Below are positions 23,331 through 36,200 of a stretch of 64,000 bases of DNA, piece by piece. Each line of letters starts with the position of its first letter. Within the stretch, counting starts at the first letter, position 1. The notes under the pieces are model-generated. The model saw only the letters and a program-made list of their open reading frames with translations, was not told where the DNA came from and searched no databases. The stretch comes from Tritrichomonas musculus (lineage: Eukaryota > Parabasalia > Tritrichomonadida > Tritrichomonadidae): assembly GCA_039105265.1 (NCBI GenBank), contig JAPFFF010000041.1, positions 186,001-250,000 of the forward strand, in the 5' to 3' direction. The position numbers were made by a program, and so were the translations under genes.

Positions 23331-23916
23331 GTATTTATTTCTTTTCTTGATTTTGCTTTTAAATGTTTTTTATCATTTTTGATTTTTGTCTAATTCATTT
23401 TAGTTCTTTTTATTCATTGCTTATACGACTATAAAAATCAAGTTAATAACATTCTTTAAGTTAACTTTTAATGATAAAATTATGAGAATTCTCTTCTACT
23501 TAATAATGATTAAATATAATATTAATAAACATTATCATTTTGATTATTTTTTTATAAAAATTGCTTAATTGTTAAAGAATAAAATACTTTGGTTCGATTG
23601 ACTTCATGACGTTTTTTTTTTTTGCCAATATTTATTTTAAAAATATGGATAATGGCTTAAAAGTTCTATAAATCAAATACAACAAATGCTCAAAAAGATT
23701 TAATAATGAAGAATTAAACAAATAATAAAATGCAATTTTTATTTAAGTATCATCATTTAAAAAATATTAAAATTATTGTATAAATGAATGAGCTAGTGAA
23801 AGGAATAAGCATTTTTAGAACTTATCGAGAGCAAAATGGTCAATTTAGTTATTTATTTGGAGGATTATTAAAAAAAGATATTAAATAATTATTAAATATA
23901 CATAAGCATCTCATGA
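23331..23916. other. Palindrome spacer, AT-rich, nothing recognised
   Basis: This is the unique spacer of about 590 bp between the palindrome arms, with no open frame or repeat. Confidence 0.6.
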
Positions 23917-24436
23917 TAAAAACAGCAAATTATAGTTCATGGACTAAAGCAACTATTATTTTCCATCTCTAAGCTGTATTCCGTAAAACTTTAATCCCGA
24001 TGATGAAATTGAAATTGTCAATCTGAAGCTTAAATGGTGAAATCTCTGCAGAAGATCTCATAATTTACGTTCCAGAAGCTTAAAACATGAGCTTCCTCGC
24101 AAAAAAATGTTCAACATTTCTAAATCTCAGAAATTTAGCTGGTAAATCCCCCTGCAGTAGGAATTCACAAGCTAAACCTCCAAGATATAGACTGAGAACA
24201 TCCCTGCAGAAGAAGTTCAAAATCTAAGTCCCAGAGTTCTTGTTAAAAAAGGCGCCACAATAATAAAAATGCTTATCGTTTCTACTTTTTGAATCATTGT
24301 ATCGTTTTTAATTCAATTTTGGTTTTGTGTATTTATTTGGTCGCTTTTGGTCGTCCTTATTCAATTTTTTTTCTGATGATATTTGCACACCCACTTTCAA
24401 AAAGCAGGCACGAAAATTCAATACTTCTACATAGAG
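23917..24436 (-). repeat. Right arm of the palindrome, with the 3' end of a paralogous gene
   Basis: This arm is complementary to 22815-23330 over about 515 bp with few differences. Read on the minus strand it enters from about 24490 as SEIKALCRSIEF, parallel to SAECKSIEF of the plus-strand gene, then both share the same ending (LLFESGCANIIRKKIE and stop). Two related genes thus lie tail to tail. The minus-strand one is truncated upstream, where stop codons appear near 24500. Confidence 0.75.
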
Positions 24437-24485
24437 CCTTAATTTCAGAAATAAAAGATATTTTTTTCGATACTAACAAGATAGC

Positions 24486-24513
24486 CGCTTTTTGAGCTAC
24501 GCTCAAAAAGTGT
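24486..24513. repeat. Short perfect hairpin, dispersed motif copy 2
   Basis: The core tttttgagctacgctcaaaaa matches the hairpin at 3776-3803 with the same flanking agc/gtgtc context, one stem base pair being altered. It lies just outside the palindrome's right arm. Confidence 0.55.
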
Positions 24514-25290
24514 CTTTATCAAATTTATAAATAAAGTCAATTTACAAATTATTTTTTCGCCAACAGGTATTCCAATTGGAAGAACAATTGAATGAAATAT
24601 TTGAATTGATATATCAGAAAAATTGAGAAGACTTGCACCTTGAACGACATGAAAAGGTTGTAATTGTGATTAAAAGATCGAAATAATTATTTAAATAAAA
24701 TAATCGATTTTGATCATTTGATAATATTGATAGGAAAACTTGATTCAGAAATTGCATGTGAATCAGGAGAGTTTAACAAAAGATTAGAAAATAAATATTT
24801 ATAGCTGGCATCTGGGAAATTAGTTTTTTATCTAAAAAAAAAAATATTTTCTTTTATGATTCAATCAATTTATCCATCATCCAAAATTACAATAATAGTA
24901 GTATAAATTATTTCTTTTTATATAATTATGAAATCAATATCTCCTTTTCGTATCATTATAAAAATATTTTAAAAAATGAATAAATTGAAAAATTTTATTG
25001 AAATTTATTTGGAAATTTGAATTGACCAAAAATAATAATACAAAAATTCAATCTTCAAATAAACTCATAAAAGAAAAAATATGAAAAATAAAGTAATTTA
25101 TAAAAAGGAATGAAATAATGAAGAGAAAATCGTATCTATAATTTTGTGAGAAATATAAAATTTTTAAAACACATTTATTTTTATATTGAATTTTTTTTCT
25201 CATAATCAACGGAATATATCTGAGCAATTCATATATTTCAGCCCCAAATATAAAATATTATAAGCCAATCAGCGTTTTTTAATATTTTTC
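24514..25290. other. AT-rich stretch with weak coding-like traces
   Basis: The minus strand around 24540-24640 reads LQPFHVVQGASLLNF and similar for about 40 codons, then breaks down. No family is assigned. The rest is AT-rich without features. Confidence 0.3.
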
Positions 25291-25669
25291 AATACTTTAC
25301 AAATGGACAACCGCTCTATTTATTTTTAATTATATAATAGATATTTCACAATTTATATTTGATTCCTTTGAATTTTTTGATATGAATAATGAATTTTATA
25401 ATGAAATTTTTCCATTAACAGTAGAACTTTTTGAATTTGGTTTCGAATATATACAATTTCCAGAGAATTTCAAAAATTTACATGTTTTTCTAGAAAAAAT
25501 TTTCTTTTTTTTAAATAACAATTCTTTTTGGTCTAATATTTCAATTGTCAGATCTTTAATTTCAATTATTAATTCATCAAATAATGATTACTTCATTTTT
25601 TTTTTCAATGAAAATGTTTACAATATATTAAAGGATTACCAAGATTCTGATGTTGAGTTTTCGTTTTGA
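25291..25669 (+). pseudogene. Armadillo-like gene fragment
   Basis: A continuous frame runs from about 25291 (first ATG at 25382) to a TGA at 25667-25669. The helical, Phe/Ile/Asn-rich repeats (IFPLTVELFEFGFEYIQF, NISIVRSLISIINSSNN) have the same style as the split gene at 20275, so it is probably a fragment of another family member. It lacks a convincing start and is short, so I call it a remnant. The family assignment is inferred from composition and repeat spacing. Confidence 0.4.
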
Positions 25670-26731
25670 CCAATTAATTAATAACAAAATATAAATTTTT
25701 TTATGAATGGAAATTTAAGGGATTAACTATTTAAACCGAATTGCTTTATAGTATAATATATATATGTTTATCAAACAAGATTGAAAGCAAGTCTAGCTAA
25801 TTATTTCAATTAAAATTAAAAACTCAAATCTTACAAAAATACCGCAATTTTGTACAAATAAATTGTTTTTTATCATTTTTGACTCCATTATTGTAATTAA
25901 AATAGTTCAACATTTCATTACCCAATCTGATAATTAAATCTACAGATTTCAATATCAGATCAAAACTTGTTTTAATGTTGACTTTACAAATTAATAATAT
26001 TAAATTTCCAATATCAAGATAAATCTATTTTTTTTTTTTTTTTTTTAGCTTTTGAAAAATTTTCTATGTAAATTCAATTTTTGATCGCTAATTAATTACT
26101 CTCAATCTTGTTTTTTATTAAATATATAAAGCAATATGTTGTATGCAATTAATACTCTAAGTCTTCATTTATAAATCATGAAAAGAGATTTCAAAAAAAG
26201 TCAAACCGAAAAGCATATCTTAGAAATAAAAAAAAGCCAGTTTATGGAATAAAAGATTAACAATGTATGTATATTTGTTTATATTATAAGATTGCTTTTA
26301 GATTTAATAAGAAAACTCTTCTAAAGAAGATTTTTTAAATCTCTAACGTTTTCTTTGAAAAATCGAAATTGATTCAACAAGCATGAATTATGTATTGTCA
26401 TACATACAGATGATTATAATATTTTATATCTTTTCCTTTTAAATTATTGTTTTTAAAGATGAGGGACAACTAATTGAATAGAAAGGTCGAGACTATCAAA
26501 TTTTTAATAAATATTGTTATAAATAATATATTTTATTTAATGACAGATACTAAATTTAAACTAATGATTATGATATATTTAATGCGCCAGAAAACAAGAT
26601 ATTACTATAAAAAATAGATGACTTTTGAATTCAAATGCTGATCGTAATATGCAAATTTTTAACCTTGGAAAGTTTTGTTAAAACTTTTCTATAAAAAGCA
26701 TTTTATTAATCATTTATATCATAAAAAATAT
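25670..26731. other. AT-rich stretch with one dispersed repeat segment
   Basis: No gene is visible. Positions 26030-26150 resemble 29070-29190 in direct orientation, sharing attcaatttttgatcgct and tataaagcaatatgtt, which marks a diverged dispersed repeat. In the second copy the repeat is cut by the 29191-30381 element. Confidence 0.5.
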
Positions 26732-26739
26732 CATATATT

Positions 26740-27795
26740 CAGGGATGTTTATCGATAGTGTCCGATAACGGTTAAATACGTTGCCAATATTATCGATATT
26801 ATCGGGAGTAGAGTAGAATAACCGATACTATCCGATAATAAATATCATTATCGATAAAAACGGTTTTTATCATGGCCAATAATGACCGATATTTTTAACT
26901 TTTTTAAGGTAAAGAAAAGATATTTACTAGAAATTATGGCTATTTAATTGTTATATAATTATATAAAAGTTATTTTTTCAAGTAATGACATATAAAAAAG
27001 CTTGTATGTACAAATGATCAAATTATTAAAAAAGATTTTTTATATTTCATAGGAAATTAACTTTTATTATAATAAAAGATAAGTAATATATTATAATTCT
27101 AATAATAGTTAAGTATGAAATTTAAAATCAATAAAGATAATTTTATTTTGGCAAAAAAATTAAATTTATCAAAAAGTGAACATGATAACTTTTTGTAAAT
27201 TAATAAAATTCTCTCCATTTCTCTAAATATTTTTAGACTTGATATTCTTTTAATAAAAAAAAAACGCAAATTATTTTAGTAGCATTGCATTAATATTTCA
27301 TTACATATTAAGATTCGTTAATTTGCAAATATGGAAATAATTTAATACTGAGAAGATATGAGGAAATTATCGTCTTATAACTTTGTTCTTAATCATAATC
27401 TTTTTTTGTTGGCCAATTGGTTCTTTTTTAAAAATTTTGAAAATAATCTTTTTATGTATTAATCAAAAACCTGATTTTTTAGCTTCTCATTATTATATTG
27501 GACATATAATGCACTCTGACCTTATTTCGCTTATTTCAGCATGTACTATTGAAGTACAATTAAAAATATAAAATTCCAAATTTTAATCAAAAATGTAAAA
27601 AAAAAGTATGGATATTTTATTATAAAATATCGGAGAATATCGAACCGTAACCGTCCGATAGTGACCAAATATCGGCGGTTTTGCTTAACGTATTTATCGA
27701 TAATTATTGGTTATCGAACAAATTTTTATCGATATTATCGGACTATCGATAATGAGCCGATAATCGATATTTATCATCATCGATCGACAACCCTG
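26740..27795. mobile_element. Non-autonomous hAT-type element
   Basis: The ends begin CAGGG(A/T)TG in both orientations, typical of hAT elements, and the 8 bp catatatt flank both sides exactly (26732-26739 and 27796-27803). Both subterminal regions, about 140-170 bp each, are packed with TATCGATA/TCCGATAA motifs in both orientations, likely transposase-binding repeats as in many hAT families. The 1056-bp body has no intact transposase; the 62-codon frame near 27383 starts with TTG and is not convincing. Superfamily and borders are well supported, while autonomy is clearly lacking. Confidence 0.9.
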
Positions 27796-27803
27796 CATAT
27801 ATT

Positions 27804-29182
27804 TGCTTTTTGGTTGGTATAAATTGGATTTTTTTGTCTAATAAAGTTGGAATTATCTATTATAAATAAAATTAGATATGTAATTTTTTGATGATTTGAT
27901 GAAATGAAGCCTCAAAACATCAAATATCCTAATGAATATTGATAATCATCATTAGAAATTTATGTTTCTAAAAAAGTAAGTTAAATAAGAAAAACATATT
28001 TCTGTTACGAAAAATGTAGTACACCAATTTCAATGATATTTATCCATCAGAAAATGCATATATAATAACGATGATTTTATCAATATTTCAAAAAATTATT
28101 ATGAAATTGGAGAGAAAAGACGGATTTGAAATTGAGAGGAAATCAAGTAAAGTTTTCAATTCTGATTTTAAAAACATAAATTTCTCATTTAAAACAATAT
28201 TTATAATAAATTTAATAGATCAAAACTTTTATTATACTTGTGCTTAATAAAAATTCAAACAATACATATAAAATATTCAAAATCAATCGTTTTCCGAAAT
28301 CAAAATTTTGAAAAAAATTATAAACGGTTTAGTTTCTACCGTTCTAATTGAATGGTCAATTTAAACTTGTTATTTTCTTTTTTATGCGTTATGCATTTAA
28401 TATATCTAAAATTTTATTTTATTTACAAATAAAAAATAGAAACAATATATAAATATTGCTTTTATATTTTGAATAAAGACAATCAAAGAAAGTGGGATAT
28501 TCTTAATTTCAAGTAATTCAAGATGAATCAAATGATAATTTAAAAAATTCCACTATTATAATAAGAATAAAACAGCCAAAATTTAATATTTATACAAAAT
28601 TGGTAAGATATAATCAGTTTTTTGAAAAAATTGCTGATGCTATTAAATAAAATATTGTAACAAATTCAACACACCAAATCATTTGAAAACGATATATTAG
28701 ATATATATACATTTAATAAATCTATTTATTACCACATTCTAACAAGCTTATTTATAAATTTGTTTTTAACATTATATGATTAAATGTTTTTTAAATTTAT
28801 ATTAATAATTAAATGTTCAGGAATATATGAAAAATATTAATAATCAATCAAGAAAAATATGCAAAATTAAAAACCCTAAAATTGATACGAAAAAATTGAG
28901 AGAATAAACTATTTGAATATGCATTCAAATTGGATTAATATGGAATAAATCATTTTTATCTCAATAATATAAATAAATATCAAATAAATTTTAGATATAA
29001 TAATTATTATATTAAATTATATATATAACTATATAAGATACACACCAATTTTTAAAAAAGGTAAGCTTCATCTTTTTTCAAAAGTTTTCTATGCGCATAG
29101 AAAAAGCGAATTCAATTTTTGATCGCTTTTTAATTACTCTAAATTTAGTGTTTCATTATATATATAAAGCAATATGTTTCTA
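27804..29182. other. AT-rich stretch, nothing recognised beyond a repeat at its end
   Basis: No open frame is convincing. The last 110 bp (29070-29182) are the second copy of the dispersed segment seen at 26030-26150. Confidence 0.5.
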
Positions 29183-29190
29183 TTTAAATA

Positions 29191-30381
29191 AGAACGTAGG
29201 AAACTATGGCGGTTAAATACGTTAAAACAAAAAACACTCTTTTTAGGTGAATATATAAAGATTTGAAAAACAATTTCACTTGTATATTAATAAGTATCTT
29301 TATAAGTAAATTATTAATTAAAAGAATTTAAATTAATTACATCACATATCATTTTAAAGACGAAATATTAAATGAAAAGTTTACATGAAAATTCAATGCC
29401 TATCGTCAAAAAAGCATTGAAAAATAAAATAAAAAAATGAACAAAATGAAGGATTAACATATTTTACTATCTGAATATTTTCAATTATCATTTTATAGAA
29501 AATATATTTATATAATAATGTTTCCTTTTAATGCGTAACAATTCCCAATATTCTTATTTTAGTAGTTATTTCAATTTTTTTATCACAATATTTGATAGGC
29601 CAAAATGGTATATACAAAAAAACGTATAATTTGAGAGAAGCATTGTAAAATTGACCATATCAAAATCTTTAATATATTATATTTATTTCGGTAAGTATTT
29701 AAAAAAACTATATTTTAATAAATCATATAAAAATAATACGCATTATTTTACTAAAGTTTTTAGGTATTGCTTTTTTATCTTAGCAATAAATGAAGATATG
29801 ATTTTCGATTCATATCATATGCTAATAGGTAAAATTTGGTACGTAAAATAGTCTTTTAACACGATAAATACGTTAAAAACAAGTAGTAAAAGATGATTGA
29901 ATAGTTTTTGAAACGGAATATTTGTTTCCTCTTTTGAAGAGCAAAGCTTATAAAATAACCAAATATACAAAGATAAGAGCTTGTAAGTTAAATCATACTG
30001 CTGTTTGCTCTTTCAAATTTTGAATTTTTCTTGAGTTATTGCATAATCTGGATTGCATTCATTCGTGTTGATTCTTAGCTGTGTAAGCTTCTTTAATAAT
30101 ACTACCGCTCGATAATAATACGCATTTTCATGCATAATTTATCGAATTTCCTTTGTTTTGATGAAAAATATTTTCATTATTTTCGCATTAAAATTATTAT
30201 AAACCATTGAATTTTTAGTTTTTTGGGTTATTTTTGGGTTTAAAAATGCTTGATAATATCTCAAAACGTACCGTTAGAAAAATTAATATTTTATTAAATA
30301 TATTAATTAAATATATCATTAATAATAAATAAATATTCCATATATGCAAGTAGTCGGAGGTCAAATAGTTTCCTACGTTCT
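29191..30381. mobile_element. TIR element with 8-bp target duplication
   Basis: The inverted ends AGAACGTAGGAAACTAT (29191-29207 and the complement ending at 30381) match perfectly over 17 bp. The 8 bp tttaaata occur directly outside both ends (29183-29190 and 30382-30389). The 1191-bp body is AT-rich; a 66-codon frame near 29651 is not recognisable. The duplication length equals that of the elements at 1389, 3677, 26740 and 60559. The element sits inside a diverged dispersed repeat, so it is younger than that repeat. Confidence 0.85.
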
Positions 30382-30389
30382 TTTAAATA

Positions 30390-31788
30390 TTATATTTCTA
30401 CATAAATGAATTTATTCAAATTAATTTTATTATATCAATATTTAAATTTGCTTTCAAAAAAAAGTGAAAATTTAAAACTCAAAATAAAAATTATTCAAAA
30501 AGTGAAAAAAAAATATATTAATAATATAATGATATCTTCATATCTTAATAATAAATGTTGAAATCATTTTATTTCCTTAAGTTAGCATTTAGTATGTTTG
30601 AGCAGATTATTTTATTATATACATATATATATATATAAAACAGCGATATTGAGGTGAATATCTTTAAATTAATATATTCTTGATTTAAAGAAATATCAAT
30701 TAGTCTATTTGTAATGGAAAATATACCTATTTTTCTGTCAGGTTACTAAATAAAGTTTGAAGGGATATCAAGTTATAAAATCTCAAAGATATGCAATTTA
30801 ACTAAAAGGATATCCAAAAAATAAAAACCTTGTAATGCAAAATATATCGCATCGAAGGTATGTTTTATGATATCGAGTTTGAGAACCTCGAAGCATTTAA
30901 AGAAACAATAATTTAAAAGGAAAAAGATATAAATATTATAAAAATTCATATGTATGACAATATATCATTCATAATTCTTAAGTAAAGTTCAGTTTTTTAA
31001 ACAAAAAATATCAAGAATTTAATAAACAATTTTATAAAAAGATTTTATAATAATTTTGAATATAATATTAAATACAAATATTTCCTCTTACTTTATCAAA
31101 CCTTTTACTTTAAAAACTGTTCTTTGATATATTAAATTTAAATGACATGTTTTTGTATTTAGCCTTTTCTATCTCTTATACTCGTTAACAAGTGAAATAT
31201 ATATAAATAATTATTAAACTCATCTGTTTAATGTAATAATTTTAAAGATATTAAGACAACAAAACAATAATCATACGTTTATAATTAATTTTTATATAAT
31301 TCAATTTAAAGTATTCAATTTTTTTATTCTCTCAAAATATTCTAAACAATAATTACATGATTTAAAAACATAAATATCTGAAAATTTATGAGGAAATATA
31401 ATGGGCCTGATATATACCTATAGGATAATGCATGGTTCGATATATATATATGATTAAAAACAATTTTTAAACATATTGTCAATATCCTCAAAAACTTTAT
31501 TTAAACGCTTAAAAAGTGAATGAGTATAATTAATTACACCTACTCAAGCCATGAATCGTAGTAAAACAAAAAAAAATTCAGTTTTAAAGGGGAAAAGGAT
31601 CATCTTAGAATAAGGAGTAGCAAGCAAACTTTTTATGAAGTTTATAATCGTTCTCACCTTTTTCTATACTTTACGTTTTGTGCAAATTTTGTGCAAAAAA
31701 ATTTTTTTTTGTGCAAAAACGAGTTTTTGTGTACTTTTTGAGGCGATATTTGGTTTTCGTGCAAAATCTGTATAAAAACATCGGTCCC
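30390..31788. other. AT-rich stretch with short tandem phrases
   Basis: No gene is visible. A (ta)n run lies near 30620, and several tttgtgcaaaa phrases occur in tandem at 31676-31765, just before the AAAT microsatellite. Confidence 0.5.
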
Positions 31789-33232
<1,444 letters not shown>

Positions 33233-33274
33233 AAAATTTTAATTCACAAATAAATTTGTAAAATAGACTTTGCA

Positions 33275-36200
33275 ATGAATGTATTATTTTTAATATTATT
33301 AATTTCAAAAATTAAATTAGCATCTACCGCAACATGTGAAGAAAAGACAAGCAGTACAACAGGAGGTGAATGCACAGAATGTGATGCAGCAACGAATTTA
33401 TGTAAGACATGCGCAGTTGCAGATGGATGGGAACCAAATGAATTAGGAAGTTGTAAACGAAAAGGAGCAACATGTGAAGAAAAGACAAGCAGTACAACAG
33501 GAGGTGAATGCACAGAATGTGACGCAGCAACGAATTTATGTAAGACATGCGCAGTTGCAGATGGATGGGAACCAAATGAATTAGGAAGTTGTAAACGAAA
33601 AGGAGCAACATGCGAAGAAAAGTCAAGCAGTACAACAGGAGGTGAATGCACAGAATGTGATGCAGCAACGAATTTATGTAAGACATGCGCAGTTGCAGAT
33701 GGATGGGAACCAAATGAATTAGGAAGTTGTAAACGAAAAGGAGCAACATGTGAAGAAAAGACAAGCAGTACAACAGGAGGTGAATGCACAGAATGTGATG
33801 CAGCAACGAATTTATGTAAGACATGCGCAGTTGCAGATGGATGGGAACCAAATGAATTAGGAAGTTGTAAACGAAAAGGAGCAACATGTGAAGAAAAGAC
33901 AAGCAGTACAACAGGAGGTGAATGCACAGAATGTGACGCAGCAACGAATTTATGTAAGACATGCGCAGTTGCAGATGGATGGGAACCAAATGAATTAGGA
34001 AGTTGTAAACGAAAAGGAGCAACATGTGAAGAAAAGTCAAGCAGCACAACAGGAGGTGAATGCACAGAATGTGACGCAGCAACGAATTTATGTAAGACAT
34101 GCGCACTAGCACCAGATTGGATACCAAATGAATCAGGATCTTGCATGCAAAAACCTATTGCAGCATGTACACCCGTTGATGATAGCACAACAGGTGGAGA
34201 ATGCATTGAATGCACAGCTGATGTATCAAATCTATGCAAGACATGCGCAGTTGCAGATGATTGGGAGCCAAATGAATTAGGAAGTTGTAAACGAAAAGGA
34301 GCAACATGTGAAGAAAAGTCAAGCAGTACAACAGGAGGTGAATGTACAGAATGTGATGCAGCAACGAATTTATGTAAGACATGCGCAGTTGCAGATGGAT
34401 GGGAACCAAATGAATTAGGAAGTTGTAAACGAAAAGGAGCAACATGTGAAGAAAAGTCAAGCAGTACAACAGGAGGTGAATGCACAGAATGTGATGCAGC
34501 AACGAATTTATGTAAGACATGCGCAGTTGCAGATGGATGGGAACCAAATGAATTAGGAAGTTGTAAACGAAAAGGAGCAACATGCGAAGAAAAGTCAAGC
34601 AGTACAACAGGAGGTGAATGCACAGAATGTGATGCAGCAACGAATTTATGCAAGACATGCGCACTTTCATTAGGATGGGAACCAAATGAATTAGGAAGTT
34701 GTAAACGAAAAGGAGCAACATGTGAAGAAAAGTCAAGCAGTACAACAGGAGGTGAATGCACAGAATGTGATGCAGCAACGAATTTATGTAAGACATGCGC
34801 AGTTGCAGATGGATGGGAACCAAATGAATTAGGAAGTTGTAAACGAAAAGGAGCAACATGTGAAGAAAAGTCAAGCAGCACAACAGGAGGTGAATGCACA
34901 GAATGTGACGCAGCAACGAATTTATGTAAGACATGCGCACTAGCACCAGATTGGATACCAAATGAATCAGGATCTTGCATGCAAAAACCTATTGCAGCAT
35001 GTACACCCGTTGATGATAGCACAACAGGTGGAGAATGCATTGAATGCACAGCTGATGTATCAAATCTATGCAAGACATGCGCAGTTGCAGATGATTGGGA
35101 GCCAAATGAATTAGGAAGTTGTAAACGAAAAGGAGCAACATGTGAAGAAAAGACAAGCAGTACAACAGGAGGTGAATGTACAGAATGTGATGCAGCAACG
35201 AATTTATGTAAGACATGCGCAGTTGCAGATGGATGGGAACCAAATGAATTAGGAAGTTGTAAACGAAAAGGAGCAACATGTGAAGAAAAGACAAGCAGTA
35301 CAACAGGAGGTGAATGCACAGAATGTGATGCAGCAACGAATTTATGTAAGACATGCGCAGTTGCAGATGGATGGGAACCAAATGAATTAGGAAGTTGTAA
35401 ACGAAAAGGAGCAACATGTGAAGAAAAGACAAGCAGTACAACAGGAGGTGAATGCACAGAATGTGACGCAGCAACGAATTTATGTAAGACATGCGCAGTT
35501 GCAGATGGATGGGAACCAAATGAATTAGGAAGTTGTAAACGAAAAGGAGCAACATGCGAAGAAAAGTCAAGCAGTACAACAGGAGGTGAATGCACAGAAT
35601 GTGATGCAGCAACGAATTTATGTAAGACATGCGCAGTTGCAGATGGATGGGAACCAAATGAATTAGGAAGTTGTAAACGAAAAGGAGCAACATGCGAAGA
35701 AAAGTCAAGCAGCACAACAGGAGGTGAATGCACAGAATGTGATGCAGCAACGAATTTATGTAAGACATGCGCAGTTGCAGATGGATGGGAACCAAATGAA
35801 TTAGGAAGTTGTAAACGAAAAGGAGCAACATGCGAAGAAAAGTCAAGCAGTACAACAGGAGGTGAATGCACAGAATGTGATGCAGCAACGAATTTATGTA
35901 AGACATGCGCAGTTGCAGATGGATGGGAACCAAATGAATTAGGAAGTTGTAAACGAAAAGGAGCAACATGCGAAGAAAAGTCAAGCAGTACAACAGGAGG
36001 TGAATGCACAGAATGTGATGCAGCAACGAATTTATGCAAGACATGCGCACTTTCATTAGGTTGGGAACCAAATGAATTAGGAAGTTGTAAACGAAAAGGA
36101 GCAACATGTGAAGAAAAGTCAAGCAGCACAACAGGAGGTGAATGCACAGAATGTGACGCAGCAACGAATTTATGTAAGACATGCGCACTAGCACCAGATT

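Noticed and set aside
27383-27571. Possible hAT transposase fragment
   Set aside because: The frame starts at TTG, is short, and shows no BED finger or dimerisation motif.
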